Shown piece after piece: positions 17,003-25,490 of a DNA stretch of 64,000 nucleotides (within the stretch, counting starts at the first letter, position 1; every line of letters starts with the position of its first letter). Position numbers and translations under genes: made by a program. This DNA comes from Paenibacillaceae bacterium (lineage in GTDB: Bacteria; Bacillota; Bacilli; Paenibacillales; Paenibacillaceae), in contig CAAFUF010000017.1 in the NCBI GenBank assembly GCA_900766135.1, positions 1 through 64,000 on the forward strand, written 5' to 3'. The notes below the pieces were generated by a model that was given only the letters and a program-made list of their open reading frames with translations, was not told the origin of the DNA and made no database searches.

Positions 17003-18454
17003 ATGGCAAACGAGGAGAAACAATTCGTCACGGAGATTACCCCGCAGGGAGTGGACTTTTCCCGCTGGTACATCGACGTCATCAAAAAAGCGGATCTCAT
17101 GGATTACTCGCCGGTCCGCGGCTGTATCGTATTTAAACCGGACGGCTACGAGATTTGGGAGCATATCCAGGCCGAACTGGACCGCCGCTTCAAGGAAACG
17201 GGCCATCGCAACGCCTATTTCCCGCTGTTTATTCCCGAGAGCTTCTTTCAGAAGGAAAAGGAACACGTCGAAGGCTTTAATCCGGAGCTCCCTTGGGTGA
17301 CGGAAGCCGCCGGCGAGAAGCTGGAGGAACGTCTGGCGATCCGTCCGACGTCCGAGACGATGATCGGGCATATGTACGAAAAATGGATCCAGTCCTACCG
17401 TGATCTGCCGGTGTTGATCAACCAATGGGCGAACGTCGTCCGTTGGGAGAAGCGTACGCTTCCTTTCCTTCGCACAAGCGAATTCTTGTGGCAGGAAGGC
17501 CATACCGCGCATGAAAACGAGCAGGAAGCGCGCGAAGAAACGATGCGGATGCTGGAAATTTACCGGGATTTCGTGGAAAATTATTTGGCGATTCCGGTCA
17601 TCGTCGGCCAAAAAACGCCGTCCGAGAAATTCGCCGGCGCTGTCGATACCTACTCGATCGAAGCGATGATGAAGGATGGACGTGCCGTACAGGCTGGGAC
17701 TTCCCACTATCTGGGTACCAACTTTGCCACGGCGTTTGATATTCAATATTTGAACCGCGAAAACGTCCGCGAATATGTTCATACCACCTCCTGGGGCGTC
17801 AGCACCCGGTTGATCGGCTCGCTGATCATGGTGCATGGAGATGACCGTGGATTGGCGTTGCCGCCGAAGGTTGCTCCGAAGCAGGTCATGATCATTCCGA
17901 TCGGCCCGCCGAAAACTTGGGAAGCGGTCGTAGGCAGAGCCGACGAATTGTTCGCCGACCTGAAGAAAGCGGGCATTCGCGTCGGCATCGACGACCGCTC
18001 GGATTTCCGCCCAGGCTGGAAGTTTAACGAATACGAAATGCGCGGCGTACCGGTTCGTTTGGAAATCGGGCCTCGGGATATGGAAAACGGCGTCTGCGTG
18101 CTCGTCTCCCGCATCAGCGGCGAGAAGAAGGTCGTTCAGCAGGACCGTTTGGTCGAAGAGGTCCAGGCGATGCTGGAGCAGGTCCATCAAGAGATGTACG
18201 AGCGGGCTAAAGCTTTCCGCGAAGAGCATTTTTACAGCGTTGACAGCTTGGATGAAATGAAAGCGAGCATCGAAGAGAAACGCGGCTTTACCTTGGCCGG
18301 CTGGTGCGGTTCGGAAGCTTGCGAACGCCAGGTGAAAGAAGAAACGGGAGCGACCAGCCGCAATATCCCGTTCCATCCCCAAACGATCAAAGACACCTGT
18401 CTCGTTTGCGGAGATAAAGCGAAGCATACCGTCGTTTTTGCCAGAGCCTATTAA
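17003..18454 (+). CDS. proS: Prolyl-tRNA synthetase, archaeal/eukaryotic type
   Basis: Charges tRNA-Pro. 483 aa from ATG 17003 (ACGGGAGGAC site). It starts at the catalytic core with FSRWYIDVIKKADLMDYSPV, has class II motifs RPTSETMIG and LPFLRTSEFLWQEGH, an anticodon-binding domain, and a C-terminal zinc-ribbon-like domain (GWCGSEACE and CLVCG cysteines) ending in the aromatic residue Tyr. There is no ~180-aa editing insertion between motifs 2 and 3. This is the archaeal/eukaryal ProRS class, whereas B. subtilis has the long bacterial form in the same slot between rasP and polC. Confidence 0.97.
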   Translation: MANEEKQFVTEITPQGVDFSRWYIDVIKKADLMDYSPVRGCIVFKPDGYEIWEHIQAELDRRFKETGHRNAYFPLFIPESFFQKEKEHVEGFNPELPWVTEAAGEKLEERLAIRPTSETMIGHMYEKWIQSYRDLPVLINQWANVVRWEKRTLPFLRTSEFLWQEGHTAHENEQEAREETMRMLEIYRDFVENYLAIPVIVGQKTPSEKFAGAVDTYSIEAMMKDGRAVQAGTSHYLGTNFATAFDIQYLNRENVREYVHTTSWGVSTRLIGSLIMVHGDDRGLALPPKVAPKQVMIIPIGPPKTWEAVVGRADELFADLKKAGIRVGIDDRSDFRPGWKFNEYEMRGVPVRLEIGPRDMENGVCVLVSRISGEKKVVQQDRLVEEVQAMLEQVHQEMYERAKAFREEHFYSVDSLDEMKASIEEKRGFTLAGWCGSEACERQVKEETGATSRNIPFHPQTIKDTCLVCGDKAKHTVVFARAY

Positions 18455-18525
18455 GAAGAACATTTCGCGTTAGGGTCCCGCTAGAGCGTCGGGAAACTTA
18501 GGACGCGGGCGAACGACACAACCGC

Positions 18526-18597
18526 AAGAGGGCTTTCGGCAGTCAGCGCCTGCAGGCTTTTCACGCCGCCGGCCAACCGCCGGGAGCCCTTTTTTAG
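18526..18597 (+). terminator. Probable terminator after proS
   Basis: Long imperfect stem closed by AGAGGGCT and AGCCCTTTTTT with a GC-rich interior. No T-box consensus (GGTGGNACCGCG) is visible in the 170-bp proS-polC gap. Confidence 0.55.
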
Positions 18598-18639
18598 ATC
18601 CATGGCAATAAGTCAGCTAGCAAGGTGAGGGGAGAGGAC

Positions 18640-21600
18640 ATGACCGAGACGCAAGACAAGAGAAATCGGCTGGAGCTGTTGATGAAGCAGGCCGAGGTGC
18701 CCGCTTCGCTGATCGATCCGTATTTTCTTGACGGACATATCGAAAAAGTGGAGGTCAGCCGCAGCAATCGGGAGTGGAGAATCACCATTCAGAAGGACAC
18801 GCTGGTGCCGGCCCAGGCCTACCGTACGTTTTGCCTGCGGGTGAGAGAACGGATGGAGCATATCGCCATTATTACCTTCGAGTTTCATTACGGCGGCGGC
18901 GTGTCCGCCAAGGACATCGTTGGAGAGTATTGGTCGTTGTTTCTCGAATGGGTGAAGCGCCAAATTCCGTCGGTCAATGGCTGGATGGCGAGAGCCGGGT
19001 TTGACGTAGACGGTGATGTGGTGACGGTAACGTTTGGAGACGCCATGGCGCTGGAATTGGCACGCAAAAAACAAATCGACAAAGCGCTTACGGCTTATTA
19101 CGAAACGTATTTTGGCTTGCCGTTAAGAATTAAACTGCAAACCGGCGAGTCTAACGTCGAAGCGTTTGAGGAGTTCCAACAACGGATCGTGGAGGAAGAG
19201 CGAGAGGTCATCCAGAAGATGATGGAGAACATAACGGTTGAGGCTCCTCCGGAGGAAGTCGAAGGGGAAGTCATCAAGCTGCAGCTCGGGAACGACATCA
19301 AGGAACAGCCGGTACCGATCCAGCAACTTCAGGACGAAGAGAAGAAAATTACGATTCAGGGCACGATTTTCGGCCTGGATCGCAAGGAACTGCGGAACGG
19401 CAATACGTTGTTTATGTTCTTCTTGACCGATTTTTCCGATTCCTTGCAACTAAAATTGTTCGCCAAGAATAAAGAAGACTTGAAGGTCATGGGGCAACTC
19501 GCCAACGGCAAGTGGATCAAAGCCCGGGGCAAAGTGGAAATGGACCGCTTTATGCCGGTCCCCGAGCTGGTCATGATTCCTTCCGATCTATGCGAAGTAT
19601 CCGCACCGCCGGGACGCAAAGACAATGCGCCGGAGAAGCGGGTCGAGTTCCATCTGCATACGACCATGAGCACGATGGACGCCGTAACGTCGATCGGCGA
19701 TTATGTGAAGATGGCCGCCAAATGGGGACATAAAGCGATCGCCGTAACCGATCATGGCGGCGTGCAAAGCTTCCCGGATGCGGCGAAAGCGGCGAAGAAA
19801 AACGGCATCAAAATGATTTACGGCGTGGAAGCCAACGTCGTGAACGACAACGTGGCGGTCGTCCTAAACCCGCGCGGCGATGAATTGAAGTCCGCGACTT
19901 ATATCGTTTTTGACATCGAGACCACCGGCTTGTCGGTTACCCAGAATAAAATCATCGAAATTGCCGCGGTGAAAATGCAGGAGGGCAAGGAGATCGATCG
20001 TTATGCGACCTTCGTCAATCCGCATGAACGCATCCCCTATCATATTCAACAGCTGACGAATATCAACGACGATATGGTGAAGGATGCGCCCGATGTGGAG
20101 CCGGTGCTCAAAAGGTTCGTCGAGTTCGCGGGGGACGCGATTCTGGTTGCCCATAACGCCCGGTTCGACTATGACTTCGTCAACGCGAAGCTGAAGGAGC
20201 TGGGGCTTCCGATCATGGAAAACCCGGTGCTCGATACGTTGGAGCTCGCCCGGATGTTGTTCCCTTCCATGAAAAATCACCGGCTGAATACGCTCGCTGC
20301 GAAATACAAGGTTTCGCTGGAGAACCACCACCGGGCGATCGACGATACGCTGGCGCTCGGCGAGATTTTGAACGGCTTGCTGGATGACGCCGCCAAAATC
20401 GAAGGGTACAAAACGCTGGATCGCTTAAACGACAAGGTCGGGAAGGACTTAACCAATACTCGTCCGTTCCACTGCGGGATTTATGCGCTGAACCCGATCG
20501 GCAAGAAAAACCTGTTTAAGCTCATATCGATGTCGCACACCGAATATTTCAAGCGGGTGCCTTGTATTCCCAAATCCAAGCTGGTGGAGATGCGCGAAGG
20601 GCTGCTGATCCTGTCCGGCTGCGAGAAGGGCGAATTTTTCGAAACCGTGCTGAACAAGTCGGTCGAGGAAGCCGAAGCCGTCGCGGAATTTTACGACGTG
20701 CTGGAAATTCAGCCGCTCACGATGTACATGCATCTGGTGGAAAAAGGGTTGGTCGGCAGTACGGAAGAGCTGGAAAAGGCTCTCCGCAAAGTGGTAGAGA
20801 TCGGCATAAAGCTGGATAAGCCGGTCATAGCAACCGGGAACGTGCATTATCTGGATCCGAAAGACAAGCTGTTCCGCGACATTACGATTCACGGCATCAC
20901 CGGCTTCAGTCCGCTTAAGGATATTCGAAAGCCGGATGCGCATTTCCGGACGACGGAGGAGATGCTGGAGGAATTCGCTTTTCTGGGTCAGGAGAAGGCC
21001 TTCGAAGTCGTGGTGACCAACACTACGGCGCTGGCTGACCGGTTCGAGGAATTGGAGTTATTCCCGGACAAGCTGTTTACGCCGATCATCGAAGGGGCGG
21101 ATGAGGAAATCCGCCGGACGTGCTACGATACGGCCAAATCGATTTACGGCGAAGATTTGCCCGAAGTGATCATCAAGCGTTTGGAGAAAGAACTGGAGCC
21201 GATCATCAAATACGGATTCTCGGCCAACTATTTGATCTCCGAGCGGCTCGTGAAGAAATCGAACCAAGACGGTTACCTCGTCGGTTCCCGGGGGTCGGTC
21301 GGCTCGTCGGTGGTCGCGTTATTCCTCGGGATTTCCGAGGTGAATCCGCTGCCGGCGCATTACATTTGTTTGAATCCCGAGTGCAGGCACAGCGAATGGT
21401 TCCTCGACGGCAGCGTGCCCAGCGGCTTCGACCTTCCGGACAAAAACTGCCCGAAATGCAACGGCAAGCTGAAGGGCGAAGGCCAGGACATCCCGTTTGA
21501 GACATTCCTGGGCTTTAAAGGCGACAAAGTACCGGATATCGACTTGAACTTCTCCGGCGAATATCAGCCGGTGGCCCATAACTACACCAAAGTGCTGTTC

Positions 21601-22956
21601 GGGGAGAAAAACGTATTCCGCGCCGGGACGATCGGTACGGTCGCCGAGAAGACGGCTTTCGGGTTCGCCAAGAAATACGAGGAAGAGCATAACAAGCATT
21701 GGCGGGGCGCCGAATTGAACCGCCTGGCGGCGGGATGTACCGGCGTCAAACGGAGCACGGGCCAGCATCCCGGCGGGATTGTCGTCGTGCCGGATTACAT
21801 CGAGGTTGAAGATATCACCCCGGTACAATACCCGGCCGATGATACCGAAGCCGAATGGAAAACGACGCATTTCGATTACCACGCCTTCGACGCGAACTTG
21901 CTGAAGCTCGATATTCTGGGGCACGATGATCCGACGATGATGCGGATGCTGCAGGATTTGACCGGCGTCGATCCGCAGACCATTCCGATGAATGATCCGA
22001 AGGTCATGAGCATGTTCAACTCGACGGAATCGCTTGGCGTCATGCCGGATCAGATTCGCACGCCAGTGGCCACCTACGGCATTCCGGAAATGGGAACGAA
22101 ATTCGTCCGTCAGATGCTGGTGGAATCGCAGCCATCTTCTTTTGCCGACTTGCTGCAAATCTCCGGGCTGTCCCACGGCACCGGCGTATGGCTCGGCAAC
22201 GCGCAGGAACTGATCAAGAACGGCACCTGCAACATCAAGACGGTTATCGGCTGCCGCGACGATATCATGTTGTTCCTGATTTATAAAGCGGGCATGGATG
22301 CCGGCTTGGCCTTTAAGATTACGGAGAGCGTTCGTAAGGGGAAAGGGTTGACCCCGGAATGGATCGAAGAGATGAAGAGATGCAAAGTGCCGCAATGGTA
22401 CATCGACTCTTGCCTCAAGATTCAGTACATGTTCCCGAAGGCGCATGCCGCCGCTTACGTTATTTCCGCGGTGCGGACCGCCTATTTCAAACTGTATTAT
22501 CCGATCGAATATTATGCGACGTATTTCTCGGTCCGCGGCGAGGATTTCGATATCGAGCTGTGCTGCCAGGGGTATGAGGCAATCTACCGCAAAATCGAAG
22601 AGATCGAGCAAAAGGGCTTCCAAGCGCTTCCGAAGGAAAAAAACATGCTGCCGATCCTGGAAATGGCACTGGAGATGACGGCTCGCGGCTTTCACTTCAA
22701 GCCGATCGACCTGTATCGCTCCGACGCTACGAAATTTATCGTCGACGGCGATTCGCTGATTCCGCCTTTCTCGGCGCTTGCCGGCATCGGGGAGAACGCG
22801 GCCAAAAATATCGCCGCGGCGAAAGAGCAGGGCGAGTTCCTCTCGGTGGAGGACTTCCAGCAGAAATCCAAAGCGAGCAAAACGATCGTCGAGCTCCTGA
22901 ATTCCATGGGCTGCTTCCGCGGCCTGCCGGAAAGCAACCAGTTGTCATTATTCTAA
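18640..22956 (+). CDS. polC: DNA polymerase III PolC-type alpha subunit
   Basis: Main replicative polymerase with built-in proofreading. 1438 aa, normal for PolC. Order: N-terminal domain, OB fold (about 235-330, starting ITIQGTIF), PHP domain split by the exonuclease (EFHLHTTMS at about 336), DnaQ-like exonuclease with FDIETTG (about 424), HNARFDYDF and HHRAIDD, then the polymerase with a zinc module (CLNPEC and CPKC around 911-945) and catalytic PDIDLNFSG (about 967). ATG 18640 after GAGGGGAG; a GTG 15 bp upstream is less likely. Confidence 0.98.
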   Translation: MTETQDKRNRLELLMKQAEVPASLIDPYFLDGHIEKVEVSRSNREWRITIQKDTLVPAQAYRTFCLRVRERMEHIAIITFEFHYGGGVSAKDIVGEYWSLFLEWVKRQIPSVNGWMARAGFDVDGDVVTVTFGDAMALELARKKQIDKALTAYYETYFGLPLRIKLQTGESNVEAFEEFQQRIVEEEREVIQKMMENITVEAPPEEVEGEVIKLQLGNDIKEQPVPIQQLQDEEKKITIQGTIFGLDRKELRNGNTLFMFFLTDFSDSLQLKLFAKNKEDLKVMGQLANGKWIKARGKVEMDRFMPVPELVMIPSDLCEVSAPPGRKDNAPEKRVEFHLHTTMSTMDAVTSIGDYVKMAAKWGHKAIAVTDHGGVQSFPDAAKAAKKNGIKMIYGVEANVVNDNVAVVLNPRGDELKSATYIVFDIETTGLSVTQNKIIEIAAVKMQEGKEIDRYATFVNPHERIPYHIQQLTNINDDMVKDAPDVEPVLKRFVEFAGDAILVAHNARFDYDFVNAKLKELGLPIMENPVLDTLELARMLFPSMKNHRLNTLAAKYKVSLENHHRAIDDTLALGEILNGLLDDAAKIEGYKTLDRLNDKVGKDLTNTRPFHCGIYALNPIGKKNLFKLISMSHTEYFKRVPCIPKSKLVEMREGLLILSGCEKGEFFETVLNKSVEEAEAVAEFYDVLEIQPLTMYMHLVEKGLVGSTEELEKALRKVVEIGIKLDKPVIATGNVHYLDPKDKLFRDITIHGITGFSPLKDIRKPDAHFRTTEEMLEEFAFLGQEKAFEVVVTNTTALADRFEELELFPDKLFTPIIEGADEEIRRTCYDTAKSIYGEDLPEVIIKRLEKELEPIIKYGFSANYLISERLVKKSNQDGYLVGSRGSVGSSVVALFLGISEVNPLPAHYICLNPECRHSEWFLDGSVPSGFDLPDKNCPKCNGKLKGEGQDIPFETFLGFKGDKVPDIDLNFSGEYQPVAHNYTKVLFGEKNVFRAGTIGTVAEKTAFGFAKKYEEEHNKHWRGAELNRLAAGCTGVKRSTGQHPGGIVVVPDYIEVEDITPVQYPADDTEAEWKTTHFDYHAFDANLLKLDILGHDDPTMMRMLQDLTGVDPQTIPMNDPKVMSMFNSTESLGVMPDQIRTPVATYGIPEMGTKFVRQMLVESQPSSFADLLQISGLSHGTGVWLGNAQELIKNGTCNIKTVIGCRDDIMLFLIYKAGMDAGLAFKITESVRKGKGLTPEWIEEMKRCKVPQWYIDSCLKIQYMFPKAHAAAYVISAVRTAYFKLYYPIEYYATYFSVRGEDFDIELCCQGYEAIYRKIEEIEQKGFQALPKEKNMLPILEMALEMTARGFHFKPIDLYRSDATKFIVDGDSLIPPFSALAGIGENAAKNIAAAKEQGEFLSVEDFQQKSKASKTIVELLNSMGCFRGLPESNQLSLF

Positions 22957-22961
22957 TTATC

Positions 22962-23025
22962 CCGGCTGAATTCAAGATTCGACGCCGATTAAGCCTCTAG
23001 TATCCTCTTCGTGATCCCTAGCTGG
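22962..23025 (-). repeat. Dispersed repeat, truncated copy C (after polC)
   Basis: About 60 bp matching the 3' part of copy B in the same orientation: CGGCTGAATTCAAGATTCGA, then a diverged middle and TCTTCGTGATC. The half corresponding to CAGCACCGAGAAGG is missing. Confidence 0.65.
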
Positions 23026-23035
23026 TTTTTTAAAC

Positions 23036-23060
23036 CACCTTACACAGTAAAGGTGTTTTA
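23036..23060 (+). terminator. Terminator after polC
   Basis: CACCTT / AAGGTG stem with an 8-nt loop, followed by TTTTA. A smaller GGTTT/AAACC hairpin precedes it. It overlaps the region just upstream of the rimP -35 box. Confidence 0.55.
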
Positions 23061-23061
23061 C

Positions 23062-23090
23062 TTGTCACTCAGTATGTACTATGTTATAAT
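23062..23090 (+). promoter_or_regulatory. SigA promoter of the rimP-nusA-infB operon
   Basis: TTGTCA (23062-23067), 17-bp spacer, consensus TATAAT (23085-23090) with an extended TG. It is one of the best promoters in the window and would drive the nine-gene operon that follows. Confidence 0.85.
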
Positions 23091-23121
23091 TTTTTTGGCA
23101 ATCATGAAGATAGAACCGTTG

Positions 23122-23149
23122 TTAAAGAGTGGGGAAACCCACTCTTTAA
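23122..23149 (+). promoter_or_regulatory. Perfect leader hairpin with GAAA tetraloop upstream of rimP
   Basis: TTAAAGAGTGGG - GAAA - CCCACTCTTTAA, a perfect 12-bp stem capped by a GNRA tetraloop, located about 25 nt into the leader. The stem is followed by TCTTT only, so termination may be weak; it could equally be an RNA-protein site or a stability element. Confidence 0.7.
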
Positions 23150-23190
23150 TCTTTGGTATATAGGATTGAATTATTGGAGGTAATGTACGC

Positions 23191-23652
23191 TTGAGCACAC
23201 CAAAGATCAAAGCGACCGTCGAGCAAATGGTCACGCCTTATTTGGAGGAGAACGGCTTTGAACTGGTTGACGTGGAATACGTCAAGGAGGGAAGCAACTG
23301 GTTCCTCCGCGTATTCGTCGACAAGGACGGCGGTATCGATATCGATGACTGCGGCCGGATCAGCGAGTACCTTAGCGAGAAGCTCGACGAGAACGATCCG
23401 ATTCCGTCGGCTTATTTTCTGGAAGTGTCTTCGCCGGGAGCGGAACGCCCCTTGAAGAAAGCCGAGGACGTAACCAAGGCGGTCGGCAAAGACGTATTTG
23501 TTACTACATACGAACCGGTAGACGGCCTGAAAGAATTTGAAGGCCGGCTTCTTTCCTTCAATGGCGGCGAAATGGTCGTCGAAGCCGGGAAGAAGCGTCA
23601 CGCCATACCATATAGCAAAGTCGCCAGCGCGAGATTGGCCATTATTTTTTAG
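23191..23652 (+). CDS. rimP: Ribosome maturation factor RimP
   Basis: Needed for 30S subunit maturation. 153 aa, TTG start after TTGGAGGTAATG. Family hallmarks are the N-terminal ELVDVEYVKEG segment, the RVFVDKDGGIDIDDC block, and EVSSPGAERPL, the most conserved RimP motif. First gene of the nusA-infB operon, 85 bp upstream of nusA with a palindrome in the gap. Confidence 0.97.
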   Translation: MSTPKIKATVEQMVTPYLEENGFELVDVEYVKEGSNWFLRVFVDKDGGIDIDDCGRISEYLSEKLDENDPIPSAYFLEVSSPGAERPLKKAEDVTKAVGKDVFVTTYEPVDGLKEFEGRLLSFNGGEMVVEAGKKRHAIPYSKVASARLAIIF

Positions 23653-23655
23653 AGG

Positions 23656-23687
23656 TAGTTTAAAAAGTCACCTGACTTTTTGAACTA
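23656..23687 (+). repeat. Long palindrome between rimP and nusA
   Basis: TAGTTTAAAAAGTCA - CC - TGACTTTTTGAACTA, a 15-bp stem with one G-U pair and a very short loop. No T-run follows. Core AGTTYAAAAAG ... CTTTTTGAAC is shared with the cheB-cheA hairpin at 907-931. Confidence 0.7.
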
Positions 23688-23737
23688 TACTTCTGGTGTG
23701 ACCTACGGGGAATCATGAAAGGGGGAACTCGAGGCAA

Positions 23738-24835
23738 ATGAGCATGGATTTTATCGAAGCCTTGAATGAATTGGAAAGGGAAAAAGGGATCAGCAAGGAT
23801 ATCTTGTTCGAAGCGATCGAAGCGGCGCTGATTTCCAGCTACAAGCGCAACTTTAATACGGCGCAAAACGTGCGTGTGGATATGAACCGCCATACGGGCG
23901 CAATCAAAGTGTATGCCCGCAAGCTCGTGGTTGAGGAGGTCCTCGATCCGCGCACGGAAATTTCGCTGCCTGCGGCACGCGAGATCAATCCTAACTACCA
24001 TCTTGACGACATTACCGAAATCGAGGTAACCCCTCGCGACTTCGGCCGGATTGCGGCGCAAACCGCCAAGCAGGTCGTCACGCAGCGCATTCGCGAAGCA
24101 GAGCGCGGACTCATTTATAATGCGTTCGTTGAGAAGGAAGAGGACATCGTGACCGGGATCGTGCAGCGCCAGGATTTGCGCAACATCTACGTCGATCTCG
24201 GCAAGATTGAGGCCCATTTGCCGCTGAACGAATTGATGCCGAACGAGAAGTTCAAGCACGGCGACCGGATTAAAGCCTACATCACCAAAGTGGAAAATAC
24301 GACGAAAGGACCGCAAATTCTGCTGTCCCGTACGCATCCGGGCTTACTGAAGCGTTTGTTCGAACTGGAGGTTCCGGAAATTTTCGACGGTGTGGTGGAG
24401 ATTCGTTCCGTCGCCCGCGAAGCAGGCTTCCGTTCCAAAATTGCCGTATACTCCCGCAATAGCGAAGTCGATCCTGTCGGCTCCTGCGTTGGCCCGAAAG
24501 GCACACGCGTGCAGACGATCGTCAATGAGCTGCGCGGTGAGAAGATCGACATCGTTCGTTATTCGGAAAGCGTGGAGGAGTACGTCGCCAATGCGCTGAG
24601 CCCGTCTAAGGTGCTCGAAGTGCAGGTGTTCGAGGCGGAGAAGATGGCCCGCGTGATCGTGCCGGATTACCAGCTGTCGCTGGCGATTGGCATTAAAGGA
24701 CAAAACGCTCGCCTCGCCGCCAAATTGACCGGTTGGAAAATCGACATTAAGAGCGAAACCCAAGCGGAAGAGGAATTCGGCAGAGAAAAAACCGATCAAA
24801 GCGAAATGCCTCAGGATTCCATCTCCGTGGACTAA
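23738..24835 (+). CDS. nusA: Transcription termination/antitermination factor NusA
   Basis: RNA polymerase-associated factor for pausing, termination and rRNA antitermination. 365 aa, the short Firmicute form without the C-terminal acidic repeats of E. coli. Order: N-terminal RNAP-binding domain (MDFIEALNELEREKGIS), S1 domain (about 135-200, with IVTGIVQRQD), KH1 (CVGPKGTRVQTIVNELRGEK) and KH2 (GIKGQNARLAAKLTGW). ATG after GAAAGGGGGAACTCGAGG; a second ATG two codons on is possible. Confidence 0.98.
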   Translation: MSMDFIEALNELEREKGISKDILFEAIEAALISSYKRNFNTAQNVRVDMNRHTGAIKVYARKLVVEEVLDPRTEISLPAAREINPNYHLDDITEIEVTPRDFGRIAAQTAKQVVTQRIREAERGLIYNAFVEKEEDIVTGIVQRQDLRNIYVDLGKIEAHLPLNELMPNEKFKHGDRIKAYITKVENTTKGPQILLSRTHPGLLKRLFELEVPEIFDGVVEIRSVAREAGFRSKIAVYSRNSEVDPVGSCVGPKGTRVQTIVNELRGEKIDIVRYSESVEEYVANALSPSKVLEVQVFEAEKMARVIVPDYQLSLAIGIKGQNARLAAKLTGWKIDIKSETQAEEEFGREKTDQSEMPQDSISVD

Positions 24836-24847
24836 CGGGGGGCAAGG

Positions 24848-25168
24848 ATGAAACAAAGAAAAGTACCGCTGCGTAAATGCGTAGCCTGCCAGGAAATGAT
24901 GCCCAAGAAAACGTTGATCCGTGTCGTTCGCTCGCCTGAGGGCGAGGTGTCGATCGACCTGACGGGCAAGAAATCAGGGCGGGGAGCCTATCTTTGCGGC
25001 AAAACGGCCTGTTTCAAGCTAGCGCATAAATCACGAGCCCTTGACCGTGCGCTGAAAGCGCCGGTAGGGTCCGAGGTATATGAGCAACTGGCTCGCGATT
25101 TTCTGGCCGTGGAGGATGAGTTCCTCGCCGCGCAGGCGCGGGATGAGGAAGAGGACGAAGATGAATAA
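24848..25168 (+). CDS. rnpM: YlxR / RnpM RNA-binding protein
   Basis: Small RNA-binding protein (YlxR family) recently connected with RNase P modulation in B. subtilis. 106 aa with the signature LRKCVACQEMMPKKTLIR and GRGAYLCG, which carry the conserved cysteines. The last 20 residues are an acidic Glu/Asp run, longer than the minimal family core. It overlaps ylxQ by 8 bp. Confidence 0.95.
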   Translation: MKQRKVPLRKCVACQEMMPKKTLIRVVRSPEGEVSIDLTGKKSGRGAYLCGKTACFKLAHKSRALDRALKAPVGSEVYEQLARDFLAVEDEFLAAQARDEEEDEDE

Positions 25169-25490
25169 GGCCCAGCCGTTGTCCGGACTTGGCCTCGCGA
25201 TGCGGGCCGGTAAACTGGTGACTGGGGACGAGATCGTCCTGAAGGCGATTCGGTCGGGGGAAGCCAAGCTCGTGATTGTAGCGGGCGACGCTTCTGCCAA
25301 TACGCAAAAGAAATTCCGCGACAAATGCGGGAGCTACAAGATCCCGCTGATGATTGGATTCGACCGGGAAACGCTCGGAGGGAGCGTCGGCAAACCGGAA
25401 CGGGTGGTTCTGGCTCTCACCGATCAGGGGTTTACCGAGATGATACGCAAAGCGATCTTGAAAACATCGGAGGTGGAGTATATTGAGTAA
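25161..25490 (+). CDS. rplGA: L7Ae-family ribosomal-like protein YlxQ (RplGA)
   Basis: K-turn RNA-binding L7Ae/L30e-like protein. 109 aa from ATG 25161 (the frame is open further upstream, inside ylxR, but that is out of family). Core motifs are LGLAMRAGKLVTGDE and KLVIVAGDASANTQKK. It overlaps ylxR (8 bp) and infB (8 bp), so translation is coupled through three genes. Confidence 0.95.
   Translation: MNKAQPLSGLGLAMRAGKLVTGDEIVLKAIRSGEAKLVIVAGDASANTQKKFRDKCGSYKIPLMIGFDRETLGGSVGKPERVVLALTDQGFTEMIRKAILKTSEVEYIE

Noticed and set aside
16967..18463. 498-codon minus-strand frame opposite proS
   Set aside because: A shadow of high-GC codon usage; ProRS on the + strand is certain.
18455..18639. T-box riboswitch between proS and polC
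   Set aside because: No GGTGGNACCGCG antiterminator consensus; polC is not a T-box target.
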